Shown here piece after piece: positions 1-7,772 of a DNA stretch of 64,000 bases. Location of the stretch: NCBI GenBank assembly GCA_050291935.1, contig JBNKKR010000001.1, positions 118,287 through 182,286 on the forward strand, in the 5' to 3' direction. Source of the stretch: Desulfocapsa sp050291935 (GTDB taxonomy: Bacteria > Desulfobacterota > Desulfobulbia > Desulfobulbales > Desulfocapsaceae). Both the position numbers and the translations under genes were made by a program. Position 1 is the first letter of the stretch, and each line of letters starts with the position of its first letter. A model generated the notes under the pieces. It worked only from the letters and a program-made list of their open reading frames with translations. It was not told where the DNA came from and made no database searches.

Positions 1-276
1 AAATCCCACCAGTAAAGAACCGATCAAGCCTGGCCCTTGGGTAACGGCGATAAGATCGATTTTTTCAAGCGAACTGTTTGCGTCTGCCAGGGCCTTGCGG
101 ACCATGGGCACAATGGCCTTAAGGTGACTTCTGGAGGCAAGTTCCGGGACCACGCCCCCAAAACGAGTATGGACAGCATCCTGGCTGGTCAGGACCGAGG
201 AGCGTAGGATTGCTCCATCCTCCAAGACAGCGGCTGCTGTGTCATCACATGAGCTTTCAATTCCAAGAATTAACAT
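1..276 (-). CDS. tsaD: tRNA N6-adenosine threonylcarbamoyltransferase TsaD, N-terminal part
   Basis: The reverse strand from an ATG at 276 reads into the N-terminus of TsaD (Kae1/Gcp), which transfers the threonylcarbamoyl group to A37 of ANN-decoding tRNAs. The first 92 residues are in the window and the rest lies beyond the left edge. The opening ILGIESSCDDTAAAV segment, the VHTRFGGVVPELASRSH stretch (equivalent of the metal-binding helix; the second His of the usual HxxxH is expected just downstream of the Ser-His) and the later TQGPGLIGSLLVG are typical of the ASKHA-fold family. It is divergent from moaA with about 180 bases between them. Reading frame and family are clear. Confidence 0.93.
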   Translation of the reverse strand, partial: MLILGIESSCDDTAAAVLEDGAILRSSVLTSQDAVHTRFGGVVPELASRSHLKAIVPMVRKALADANSSLEKIDLIAVTQGPGLIGSLLVGF

Positions 277-455
277 GGCTACCCGGATCCGTTGATGGGG
301 TGTAACTTCTGCCAAATAAGCAGTGGCAGAAAATGAATAATCGGAGTAAGAGGATGCCAATATAAATGCCATCTGCAGGAAAGTCAATTATACTGCGAAT
401 AGCTGTTGATGGATAGAAAAATGATGGTTTTTTCATAAATAACGAAACAGAACCA

Positions 456-1466
456 ATGACACACAATACAGATATCGTGGATAGCTATTCACGTACAATT
501 TCCTATCTGCGCCTTTCGTTGACCGACAGGTGTAATCTTCGCTGCAGATATTGTATGCCGGTTGGCGGCAAAAAGGAGTTGCAGCTATTGCAACACGAAG
601 ATTTGCTAAGCTATGAGGAATTGTACCGTATAGTACAGGTTGCGGTGGGTATGGGGATGAACAAGCTGCGGCTGACCGGTGGGGAACCACTGGTGCGAAA
701 AAACGTTATGGAATTTATAAAAAAGCTTGCATCCATTGAAAATCTTGAGGAGATTCGCCTTACTACCAACGGGGTGTTATTGGCTGAGAAGGCAAAGGGC
801 TTGTTTGCTGTTGGCATCCGTAAGCTCAATATTTCTTTAGATACTATGCAACCGGAACGATTTACAGATATCACCGGGGTTGATATGTTTCAGCAGGTCT
901 GGCAGGGGATAGAAGTAGCCGAAAAGACGGGATTTGATATTAAGCTGAATGTGGTGGCAATGAAAGGAGTCAACGATGATGAATTCGTTGATTTTGCAAA
1001 ACTTGCCACAGAGAGACCATTTCAGGTTCGGTTTATTGAGTTTATGCCTGTGGGAGATGAGTCCGCATGGGATGAGGCGTCCTATATCTCTTCCACTGAT
1101 CTTAAAGAACAGATTGGGAAAATTGGAACCCTTGAGCCACTGTCAGGGAGTAGAATGGATGGACCAGCAAGGGTCTATGAACTTACTACCCCTGATGGGA
1201 AGAAGGGGAAGGTGGGATTTATAAGCCCAATCAGCCATCATTTCTGTGACACCTGCAACAGGCTGCGTCTGACTTCTGCCGGAAGTTTGCGGGCCTGCCT
1301 GCTCCATGACAGAGAGGCTGATCTTAAGGCTCTTATACGAAGCGGCGCAAGTGATGAGCAGTTGCGAAGCCTTATACACCAAACCATACTTGACAAACCC
1401 AAAGGACACACTCTGGGAGAAGATCCGGCCAAATGCAGCGGACAGATGTCACGAATCGGCGGATGA
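456..1466 (+). CDS. moaA: GTP 3',8-cyclase MoaA
   Basis: First step of molybdenum cofactor synthesis: radical SAM conversion of GTP to 3',8-cyclo-7,8-dihydro-GTP. The 336-residue length fits the family. The SAM cluster motif CNLRCRYC has its cysteines at residues 26, 30 and 33. The second, substrate-side cluster ligands lie near residues 264, 267 and 281 (FCDTCNRLRL... RACL). The usual C-terminal GG dipeptide needed for activity is present (RIGG). The gene stands alone, with no moaC or moaE beside it, and its 3' end overlaps the convergent pheA by 18 bases. Other molybdopterin-linked genes occur in the window at 5.5 kb and 21.9 kb. Confidence 0.96.
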   Translation: MTHNTDIVDSYSRTISYLRLSLTDRCNLRCRYCMPVGGKKELQLLQHEDLLSYEELYRIVQVAVGMGMNKLRLTGGEPLVRKNVMEFIKKLASIENLEEIRLTTNGVLLAEKAKGLFAVGIRKLNISLDTMQPERFTDITGVDMFQQVWQGIEVAEKTGFDIKLNVVAMKGVNDDEFVDFAKLATERPFQVRFIEFMPVGDESAWDEASYISSTDLKEQIGKIGTLEPLSGSRMDGPARVYELTTPDGKKGKVGFISPISHHFCDTCNRLRLTSAGSLRACLLHDREADLKALIRSGASDEQLRSLIHQTILDKPKGHTLGEDPAKCSGQMSRIGG

Positions 1467-2537
1467 ATCCTCGGCCTGTGGATACGAACCAAGCCATTCA
1501 AAATAGGAACAAATAGCCTTTAGTGTTTCGCAGCAATCTTTAATATGGGGCTCTTCCATATGGCCCATAAGATCAAGGAAAAAGAGGTATTTCCACTGTT
1601 TTCCTTTGATGGGGCGGGACTCAATTTTGGCAAGGTTAATCCCTGCCCGGGCAATGATGCTTAAAATTTCATTGAGTGCTCCGGGACGCTCCATCATACT
1701 GAGCAATAAAGACGTCCTGTCCAGGCCACTTGGGCTGGGCGATTCCTTGCCGATGACCAGAAAACGGGTGGTGTTGCCACGATAGTCTTCAATCCCTTTG
1801 ACGACAACCTGCAGGTTGTAGGTGGTGATGGCAAGGGAGGAAGCGATAGCGCCAATATTGGGGTTGTTGGCTGCCATTTGGGCTGCGGCACTGGTTGAGA
1901 AAACGGGGAGCGTGGGACAGGAAGGGAGATGTTTGCGTAGCCATTCCCGACATTGGGCGAGTGGTTGAGCGTGGGAGGCAACGGTTTGTACATCATTAAT
2001 ATCTCCCGATTGACAAACCAGGTTATGGGTGATTTCCATTCGTACTTCACCACAGATTTTGGTGTGATACTTCATAAATGAATCAAGGGTAGAAAAGACC
2101 GCTCCTTCAATGGAATTTTCAACGGGGACGATGCCGTACTGTGTCCTTCCTTTTTCCACCTCCGAAAAGACTTCATCAATGGATTCCATGGGATGGTAGG
2201 TGGCGGATTGTCCGAAATATTTTACTCCGGCGAGATGGGTAAAGGTGGCTTCCGGTCCTAAATAGGCGACGGCAATTTTTTGCTGTGAAAGCCTGCAGGT
2301 GGTAATGATCTCATGAAAAATGGCATGTAGTGATCTGTCAGGGAAGGCACCGCTGTTGAGTTTTGCTAAACGGTCGTAGATCTGACGTTCGCGTAAGGGG
2401 TCCCATTTTGCACGCTTACTTTCGTTTTTAAGCTGGCCAATATTTTTGGCAAGTTCAATACGTTCTTTGAGCAGTTCAAGGATGGTGTTGTCAATCCTAT
2501 CTATATTATCTCTTACATTTAACAGCTTGTCTGTCAT
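1449..2537 (-). CDS. pheA: bifunctional chorismate mutase / prephenate dehydratase (P-protein)
   Basis: Converts chorismate to prephenate and then phenylpyruvate, for phenylalanine synthesis. The 362 residues are arranged as an AroQ-type chorismate mutase helix bundle (about 1-90, with ELLKERIELAKNIGQLK), a prephenate dehydratase domain (about 92-270, with AYLGPEATFTH, VPVENSIEGAV and the catalytic-region NTTRFLVIG), and a C-terminal ACT domain with the phenylalanine-binding ESRP motif (about 275-355). The ACT domain implies feedback inhibition by phenylalanine. Its last codons overlap the convergent moaA end. The start at ATG 2537 is preceded by a reasonable AAAGGAACC ribosome site. Confidence 0.96.
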   Translation of the reverse strand: MTDKLLNVRDNIDRIDNTILELLKERIELAKNIGQLKNESKRAKWDPLRERQIYDRLAKLNSGAFPDRSLHAIFHEIITTCRLSQQKIAVAYLGPEATFTHLAGVKYFGQSATYHPMESIDEVFSEVEKGRTQYGIVPVENSIEGAVFSTLDSFMKYHTKICGEVRMEITHNLVCQSGDINDVQTVASHAQPLAQCREWLRKHLPSCPTLPVFSTSAAAQMAANNPNIGAIASSLAITTYNLQVVVKGIEDYRGNTTRFLVIGKESPSPSGLDRTSLLLSMMERPGALNEILSIIARAGINLAKIESRPIKGKQWKYLFFLDLMGHMEEPHIKDCCETLKAICSYFEWLGSYPQAEDSSADS

Positions 2538-2811
2538 TTGGGTTCCTTTTTAATAAAGCTCTGGTTGAGCAACACGTCTTTATAAGTGAAACTTCTATCC
2601 GGGTAAGATGTTTGAGCCGGTAGTGCTGGTGCCCTTTATTTCAATAAAAAATACGAAGAAGAATCTAGGAAAAAGAAAAAAGCTTGTCAAGTTGTAAAAA
2701 ATCACTGGTATAAGCACACGTGTCGAGATATGATCTCTCGCGAAAGCAAAGAGCAATGCTGTGTGTGTTGTGTATCTGTCAAATTACCATGGTGTGGAAA
2801 AGAGTGTTTGT

Positions 2812-3987
2812 ATGAGTGAAAAACCGGTTCAAAAAACGTACGAAGAAATAAATGCCAGGATCAAAGCGGGTGAGGCTGTTATTGTAACCGCTGAAGAGAT
2901 GGTTGATATTGTAAAGAAAAAAGGACCTGAAGGGGCGGCAAGGAGTGTTGATGTGGTCACCACCGGAACCTTTTCACCAATGTGTTCTTCGGGGGCGTTT
3001 TTTAATATTGGACAGATGACTCCCACCATTAAGGCTTCAAAGGTATGGTTAAATAAGGTCCCGGCCTATGGCGGTCTTGCAGCTGTTGACACCTATCTTG
3101 GGGCAACTGAGCCGGCCGAGGATGATCCGCTTAATAAAATTTATCCCGGTGAGTTTCGTTACGGCGGCGGGCATGTGATTGAGGATCTGCTGGCAGGCAA
3201 GAAAGTATTGCTTGAGGCCAAGGGATATGGGACAGACTGCTATATGGGGACGAAGATGAAAAAGGAGATTACCCTTGCCGATCTTCCCCATGCGCTGCTC
3301 TGTAATCCAAGAAACTGTTATCAAAATTATAACTGCGCAGTGAATTTGTCGGATAAGGTGGCCCACACGTATATGGGAACGCTGAAGCCCAATTGTAAGA
3401 ATGCCAACTACTGTAGCGCAGGCGAATTAAGCCCCCTCTTTAACGATCCTCATTATCGGACAATTGGGGTGGGAACCCGGATTTTTCTTGGTGGCGGTAT
3501 AGGCTATGTAACATGGCAGGGTACGCAACATAATCCCAATGTGCCGCGACATGAGAATGGTACCCCCATGCGACCTGCCGGAACGCTCATGTTGCAAGGT
3601 GATTTGAAACAGATGTCGGCCAGGTGGATCAGAGGGATTTCAATTCTTGGCTATGGAAATACCATGGCTGTTGGGGTGGGGATTCCCATACCCGTGTTAA
3701 ACGCGGAAATGGCAGCATATACAGGTGTGTCTGATGAAGAGCTTTTTACCCAGATTGTGGATTATGGCCATGATTATACCAATGCTATTGCCAGAAATTA
3801 CGGGGAAGTGAGTTACGCAATGCTTAAGTCGGGTACGATAAATGTTAATGGCAAAGACGTTCCCACTGCTCCTCTCTCAAGCCTTCCCATGGCAAGAGAG
3901 ATTGCGGAAACGTTAAAGTCATGGATGAAGGATGGCAAATTTCTATTGAATCCGCCTGCACAGTTGCTGCCGGACTCTGAATCATAG
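2812..3987 (+). CDS. DUF39 homocysteine biosynthesis protein
   Basis: Member of the DUF39 family, implicated in methanogens and sulfate reducers in making homocysteine from aspartate semialdehyde and a sulfur source. Of 391 residues, conserved cysteines appear in SPMCSSGAFFNIG, TDCYMGTK, CNPRNCYQNYNCAVN and PNCKNANYCSAGEL, and a glycine-rich FLGGGIGYVTWQGTQHNP segment is present. The reading frame is open from 2761, but the ATG at 2812 (MSEKPVQKTYEEIN) matches where homologs begin and is chosen here. Archaeal relatives often carry a CBS pair or work with a partner ferredoxin; neither is seen next door. larE follows directly and probably shares its transcript. Confidence 0.85.
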   Translation: MSEKPVQKTYEEINARIKAGEAVIVTAEEMVDIVKKKGPEGAARSVDVVTTGTFSPMCSSGAFFNIGQMTPTIKASKVWLNKVPAYGGLAAVDTYLGATEPAEDDPLNKIYPGEFRYGGGHVIEDLLAGKKVLLEAKGYGTDCYMGTKMKKEITLADLPHALLCNPRNCYQNYNCAVNLSDKVAHTYMGTLKPNCKNANYCSAGELSPLFNDPHYRTIGVGTRIFLGGGIGYVTWQGTQHNPNVPRHENGTPMRPAGTLMLQGDLKQMSARWIRGISILGYGNTMAVGVGIPIPVLNAEMAAYTGVSDEELFTQIVDYGHDYTNAIARNYGEVSYAMLKSGTINVNGKDVPTAPLSSLPMAREIAETLKSWMKDGKFLLNPPAQLLPDSES

Positions 3988-4000
3988 AAGGGGTTCTTCT

Positions 4001-4792
4001 CTGGAATCTCAGGAAAAGTATAAGAACTTACTTAACTCTTTACAGCAATATAAAAAAGTTGCCGTGGCTTTTTCCGGTGGGGTCGATTCAACGCTTCTCT
4101 ACCATGCTGCAAGGGAGGCCTTGGGGAAAGAGAGGGTATATTTATTTCATGCCCACACTGAGCTTGTAAGTAGTAGTGAAAGTGAGGTGGTGGCGCAACT
4201 TGTGGCGGAGTGGACTCTTCCCCGGGAACATTACCTGCGAATGGTTCTCCACCCTTTGATTTGGCCGGAATTTGTGAAAAATAGTGCTGAGCGCTGTTAT
4301 TTTTGTAAAAAAAGAATGTACGGTGCTTTTCTTGTGGAGGCCGACAAGCGGGAGTGTGAAGCGTTGTTGGATGGCAGCAATGTGGACGATTTAAAAAGCA
4401 ACCGACCGGGGTTTCGGGCCATTCACGAGCTTGGTGTAAAGAGTCCTCTTCTTGAGAATAGACTGAATAAAGAAGAAATTCGTTGCTTGGCAAAGAAAAA
4501 TGGTCTATCAAATTGTAGCAAGCCTGCGAATTCCTGTCTTGCCACCAGAATCCCGGTGGGAAGAAGCATAAGTAGAGAAAAATTAATGCTTGTGGATAGG
4601 TGTGAATCTTTTCTTTTGCAGAGGGGTTTTACTGGTTGTCGGGCACGTGTTGAAGGAAGCGATCTTGTGCTGCAGTTGCTGGCTGCTGATAGTAAGCGAT
4701 TGCTGGCAGAGGAGTTTCGTGTTGAAATATTATATTTTGCTAAAGACCTTGGTTTTACAAGGGTCTTGTTGGATATGAAAGGCCGCTTGTAA
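4001..4792 (+). CDS. larE: LarE-type ATP-dependent sulfur transferase (apparent CTG start)
   Basis: PP-loop ATPase of the LarE/NadE-like group, which in the lactate racemase system adds sulfur to the nickel-pincer nucleotide. The AFSGGVDST loop is near residues 23-31; a CYFCKK CxxC motif and a later SCLATR motif give three cysteines that could serve as sulfur donor or cluster ligands. The frame has no ATG, GTG or TTG before the GTG at 4064, which would delete the first beta strand of the PP-loop fold. A CTG at 4001 gives the expected N-terminus and has an AAGGGG ribosome site (3988-3993) seven bases upstream, so I place the start there. No larB or larC is visible. It lies 13 bases after the DUF39 gene, suggesting a sulfur-metabolism role. 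Confidence 0.8.
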   Translation: MESQEKYKNLLNSLQQYKKVAVAFSGGVDSTLLYHAAREALGKERVYLFHAHTELVSSSESEVVAQLVAEWTLPREHYLRMVLHPLIWPEFVKNSAERCYFCKKRMYGAFLVEADKRECEALLDGSNVDDLKSNRPGFRAIHELGVKSPLLENRLNKEEIRCLAKKNGLSNCSKPANSCLATRIPVGRSISREKLMLVDRCESFLLQRGFTGCRARVEGSDLVLQLLAADSKRLLAEEFRVEILYFAKDLGFTRVLLDMKGRL

Positions 4793-4957
4793 AAGATTTA
4801 CTTGTTTTTTTAGGGAAATTGATGTTTCCTTATCGAGGTCCAAAAAGGAGGAATAGTTCTTTTTCCTTAGAGGGCCATTGTTTGTAACAAATTGATAATA
4901 AAGGGTTGTGGCTACAGCGTAAATGAGGAAAAAAGAGTGAAAGTTGCTTTTTTTCTT

Positions 4958-4986
4958 TTGACAATCAGAAAGCCTTTTATTAAAGA
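4958..4986 (+). promoter_or_regulatory. probable sigma70 promoter for the HU gene
   Basis: A perfect TTGACA -35 at 4958-4963 is followed by AT-rich -10 candidates: TATTAA at 4978 (14-base spacer) or TAAAGA at 4981 (17-base spacer). A small GGAGC/GCTCC hairpin follows in the leader. The only downstream gene is the HU homolog at 5062. Confidence 0.4.
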
Positions 4987-5061
4987 AATAGACCAGAGAG
5001 ATGAGGGGAGCGCTAGCGAAGCTCCTGTTAATTAGATAATGAGTTTTTCCGGGAGGGAAGC

Positions 5062-5334
5062 ATGAACAAGAAGGAATTAGTAGAGAACATTGCGGGTGCT
5101 GCTGATATTTCAAAGGCTGCTGCTGAGAAAGCATTGAATGGTACGCTGCTCGCTATCGCTGAGACTTTAAAGAACGGCGATAAGGTTACACTGGTTGGTT
5201 TTGGTACTTTTTCTGTGTCACGTCGTGAAGCACGGAAAGGACGCAACCCTCAGAGTGGCAAGACTATCGATATTCCCGCTAAGAATGTTGCCAAATTTAA
5301 GGCAGGTTCTAAGCTTGCAGAGGCCATTAATTAA
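5062..5334 (+). CDS. hup: DNA-binding protein HU
   Basis: Histone-like DNA-bending protein of exactly 90 residues, the normal HU length. It has the N-terminal helices MNKKELVENIAGAADISKAAAEKAL, the conserved GFGTFSV turn near residue 46, and the DNA-gripping arm RKGRNPQSGKTIDIPA (about 58-73). A strong GGGAGG site precedes the ATG. It is monocistronic: a TTGACA promoter lies upstream and a very strong terminator downstream. It acts in nucleoid packing as a homodimer. Confidence 0.96.
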   Translation: MNKKELVENIAGAADISKAAAEKALNGTLLAIAETLKNGDKVTLVGFGTFSVSRREARKGRNPQSGKTIDIPAKNVAKFKAGSKLAEAIN

Positions 5335-5390
5335 GTAAAGCCTTGCTTGTTCGTTCGCTTCTCTTTTTTTTTATAAGGTCGCGATAGGTG

Positions 5391-5435
5391 CGAAAAAAGG
5401 GTGCTGTTTCGGTGTGAAACAGCACCCTTTTTTCG
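5391..5435 (+). terminator. strong intrinsic terminator after HU
   Basis: A perfect 20-bp inverted repeat, left arm 5391-5410 and right arm 5416-5435, with a 5-base loop (GGTGT). The GC core GGGTGCTG is flanked by A6 on the left and T6 on the right, so it works as a terminator in either direction. Confidence 0.9.
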
Positions 5436-5500
5436 TTCTTATCGTTTTCCAACGTATCTGCTCATTGTTGAGAGTTTACTTTTACCTAAACGAGGAATGC

Positions 5501-6082
5501 ATGGAATCATTTGAAGTTTTGCTCGAACGCTCAACGAAAGTGCATGGACATATCTGTGCGGGACAAGTTATTGGTGTGCGGATGTCGATGATTGGTCTTA
5601 ACGCAATTGGTATTACAGATCCCAGAGGGGCAGATCGTAAAAAATTGTACGTGTTGGTGGAAATTGATCGCTGCGCAACAGATGCGGTACAATCGGTTAC
5701 CGGTTGTAGTCTTGGAAAACGCTCTCTGCGTTGGGTTGATTACGGGGTGATGGCGGCGACATTTGTAAATCTGGAAACAGGCAAGGCGGTACGGATAGTT
5801 GCAAGGGAAGAGTCACGTGAGCTTTCCAAAAAGTATTGTCCGGAAATAGATTCAAAATATAAACAACAGCTGGAAGCATATCGTCTAATGGATCAAGACG
5901 AACTTTTCACCGTAACGGAGGTGAAAGTGGATCTTCCCAAGGAAGATATGCCCGGAAGACCGCTAAAACGGGTGCAATGTGATCAGTGTGGTGATTGGGT
6001 GCAGGATTGTCGTGATGTGACAATCGACAATACGGTACTTTGCCGGGGCTGTGCCAATGGAAAATACTATACGCCTTTATAA
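5501..6082 (+). CDS. FmdE-family protein with C-terminal zinc ribbon
   Basis: Related to subunit E encoded in molybdenum formylmethanofuran dehydrogenase operons. Of 193 residues, the FmdE domain covers about 1-150 with the hallmark KVHGHICAGQVIGVRM near the N-terminus (His and Cys likely bind metal), RCATDAVQSVTGCSLGKRSL, and a C-terminal CDQCG...CRGC zinc ribbon (about 165-188). The family is common in sulfate reducers that lack methanogenesis; its role is unsettled but linked to molybdo- or tungstopterin enzymes. The frame is open from 5414, but that stretch overlaps the HU terminator; the ATG at 5501 has a CGAGGA site. It lies 26 bases before hisHF. Confidence 0.8.
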   Translation: MESFEVLLERSTKVHGHICAGQVIGVRMSMIGLNAIGITDPRGADRKKLYVLVEIDRCATDAVQSVTGCSLGKRSLRWVDYGVMAATFVNLETGKAVRIVAREESRELSKKYCPEIDSKYKQQLEAYRLMDQDELFTVTEVKVDLPKEDMPGRPLKRVQCDQCGDWVQDCRDVTIDNTVLCRGCANGKYYTPL

Positions 6083-6108
6083 CGCAATGAATAGCAGTGT
6101 AGAAAACG

Positions 6109-7686
6109 ATGATAACATTACTTGATTATGGTGCGGGCAATGTCCGCAGTGTCCGCAATGGCATACGAAAGCTGGGATATGATGTTCAGGATGTGCAGAG
6201 TGCTGATGATATTCTGCAGGCGGAACGTCTTATTTTCCCGGGAGTAGGCAGTTTTGGTTCCGTGATGGAACGTTTGCAGCGGGATGGATTTATCGAACCG
6301 TTAATAGCCAGAATTAGAAGTGATAAACCGTTTTTTGGGATATGTGTGGCATTGCAGGCACTCTTTGAGGGTTCAGAAGAGAGTCCGGGTGTTGCCGGTC
6401 TTTCGATTCTAAAGGGGCAGGTAAAACGTTTTAAGCAAACATCACTTGCTGTTCCGCAAATTGGTTGGAATGGAGTGAATCTGCATAAACAGTCGCCGAT
6501 ATTTGGTGATTACGCGGGCGAAAAACTCTACTTCGTTCACTCCTATTGTGCAAAACTGGCAGACGAAGATAGTGAATGGCTATTGTCCACCACCGATTAT
6601 GGGGAGGAATTTGTCTCTAGTGTTACCAAGGGAAATGTTATTGCCAGTCAGTTTCATCCAGAGAAAAGCGGTAAGGCGGGCCTTGCAATTTTGAAAAATT
6701 ATTTGCAGGGGAGTCGTGAAACCGTTCAAGTTAGGTCAACAAAAGAGCCTACCAAGATGGCCAAACGGGTTATTGCCTGTTTGGATGTACGGACAAATGA
6801 TACGGGTGATCTGGTCGTTACCAAAGGAGATCAGTATGACGTACGTGAATCTGGAGCGGTACGAAATCTTGGAAAACCGGTGGCCCTTGCTGCCCGTTAT
6901 TATGAAGAGGGCGCGGATGAGATTACCTTCTTAAATATAACCGGTTTTAGAGATTTTCCCATGGAAGATCAGCCCATGCTTGAAGTGTTGCGAAAAACAT
7001 CCGAGCAGGTTTTTGTTCCCTTGACCATTGGAGGCGGTATTCGTGAATTTACCGATAGCAATGGAAAGCACTACAGCGCCTTGGACGTTGCCTCTGAATA
7101 TTTTCGCTCGGGAGCTGATAAAATTTCCATTGGTTCCGATGCCTGTTATGCCGCAGAGGAATACCTGAAAAGTGGGAAAAAGAGCGGTAAGAGCGCAATT
7201 GAGCAGATTTCCTATGTGTATGGTGCCCAGGCAGTGGTTATTTCCGTGGACCCTAGACGCGTCTACGTAAGTAGCCCTGAAGAGACCATGCGTCATACCA
7301 TTGCAACTGATGTTCCGGGACCAAATGGTGAACACTATTGCTGGTATCAGTGTACTGTAAAAGGTGGCAGGGAAGGTCGAGATCTCGATGTTGTTGAGCT
7401 TGTAAAAAGTTGTGAGGCACTTGGGGCCGGTGAGATTTTACTCAATTGCATCGACAAAGATGGAACAAACTCCGGCTTTGATATGGAGCTTATCAATATG
7501 GTGAAAGAGGTTGTTTCCATACCGGTCATAGCTTCTTCCGGTGCTGGCTCAGCAGCGCATTTTGTCGAAGTTTTTAATAAGACTTCCGCAGACGCTGCCC
7601 TTGCAGCAGGGATATTTCATAGAAGAGAAGTCCCCATAGAGGAGGTCAAAGAGGCACTTCGAGCTGATGGTGTGACTATCCGTTAA
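6109..7686 (+). CDS. hisHF: imidazole glycerol phosphate synthase, fused HisH-HisF (HIS7 type)
   Basis: Both halves of the histidine/purine branch-point enzyme sit in one 525-residue chain. The glutaminase domain (1-205) has the nucleophile in FFGICVALQALF (Cys79) and the His/Glu pair in SQFHPEKSG. The cyclase barrel (about 218-525) has the catalytic Asp residues in VIACLDVR and NCIDKDGTN, and a phosphate-binding LTIGGGIRE. The barrel contains extra segments (TKGDQYDVRE; FTDSNGKHYSALDVASEYF; KSGKKSGKSAIEQ) that I associate with eukaryotic HIS7 rather than ordinary bacterial HisF. No other his genes are adjacent. The FmdE gene ends 26 bases upstream. Confidence 0.93.
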   Translation: MITLLDYGAGNVRSVRNGIRKLGYDVQDVQSADDILQAERLIFPGVGSFGSVMERLQRDGFIEPLIARIRSDKPFFGICVALQALFEGSEESPGVAGLSILKGQVKRFKQTSLAVPQIGWNGVNLHKQSPIFGDYAGEKLYFVHSYCAKLADEDSEWLLSTTDYGEEFVSSVTKGNVIASQFHPEKSGKAGLAILKNYLQGSRETVQVRSTKEPTKMAKRVIACLDVRTNDTGDLVVTKGDQYDVRESGAVRNLGKPVALAARYYEEGADEITFLNITGFRDFPMEDQPMLEVLRKTSEQVFVPLTIGGGIREFTDSNGKHYSALDVASEYFRSGADKISIGSDACYAAEEYLKSGKKSGKSAIEQISYVYGAQAVVISVDPRRVYVSSPEETMRHTIATDVPGPNGEHYCWYQCTVKGGREGRDLDVVELVKSCEALGAGEILLNCIDKDGTNSGFDMELINMVKEVVSIPVIASSGAGSAAHFVEVFNKTSADAALAAGIFHRREVPIEEVKEALRADGVTIR

Positions 7687-7709
7687 CTTGAAGTGCTAAT
7701 AAGTACAAA

Positions 7710-7742
7710 AAAGGGGATGGTGGCCACGCTATCATCCCCTTT
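7710..7742. terminator. bidirectional terminator between hisHF and nhaD
   Basis: Inverted repeat AAAGGGGATG (7710-7719) / CATCCCCTTT (7733-7742), preceded by an A-run and followed by TGTTGTTTT. It lies between the convergent hisHF and nhaD genes and can serve both. Confidence 0.75.
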
Positions 7743-7772
7743 GTTGTTTTGGCTCTTTGTGGAAGTATACGA

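Noticed and set aside
277..455. Possible molybdenum cofactor riboswitch before moaA
   Set aside because: No convincing paired core could be traced by eye; the 180 bases look like ordinary divergent promoter sequence.
5414..5500. N-terminal extension of the FmdE-like protein
   Set aside because: These codons lie over the HU terminator arm and lack a ribosome site; ATG 5501 has one and fits the family.
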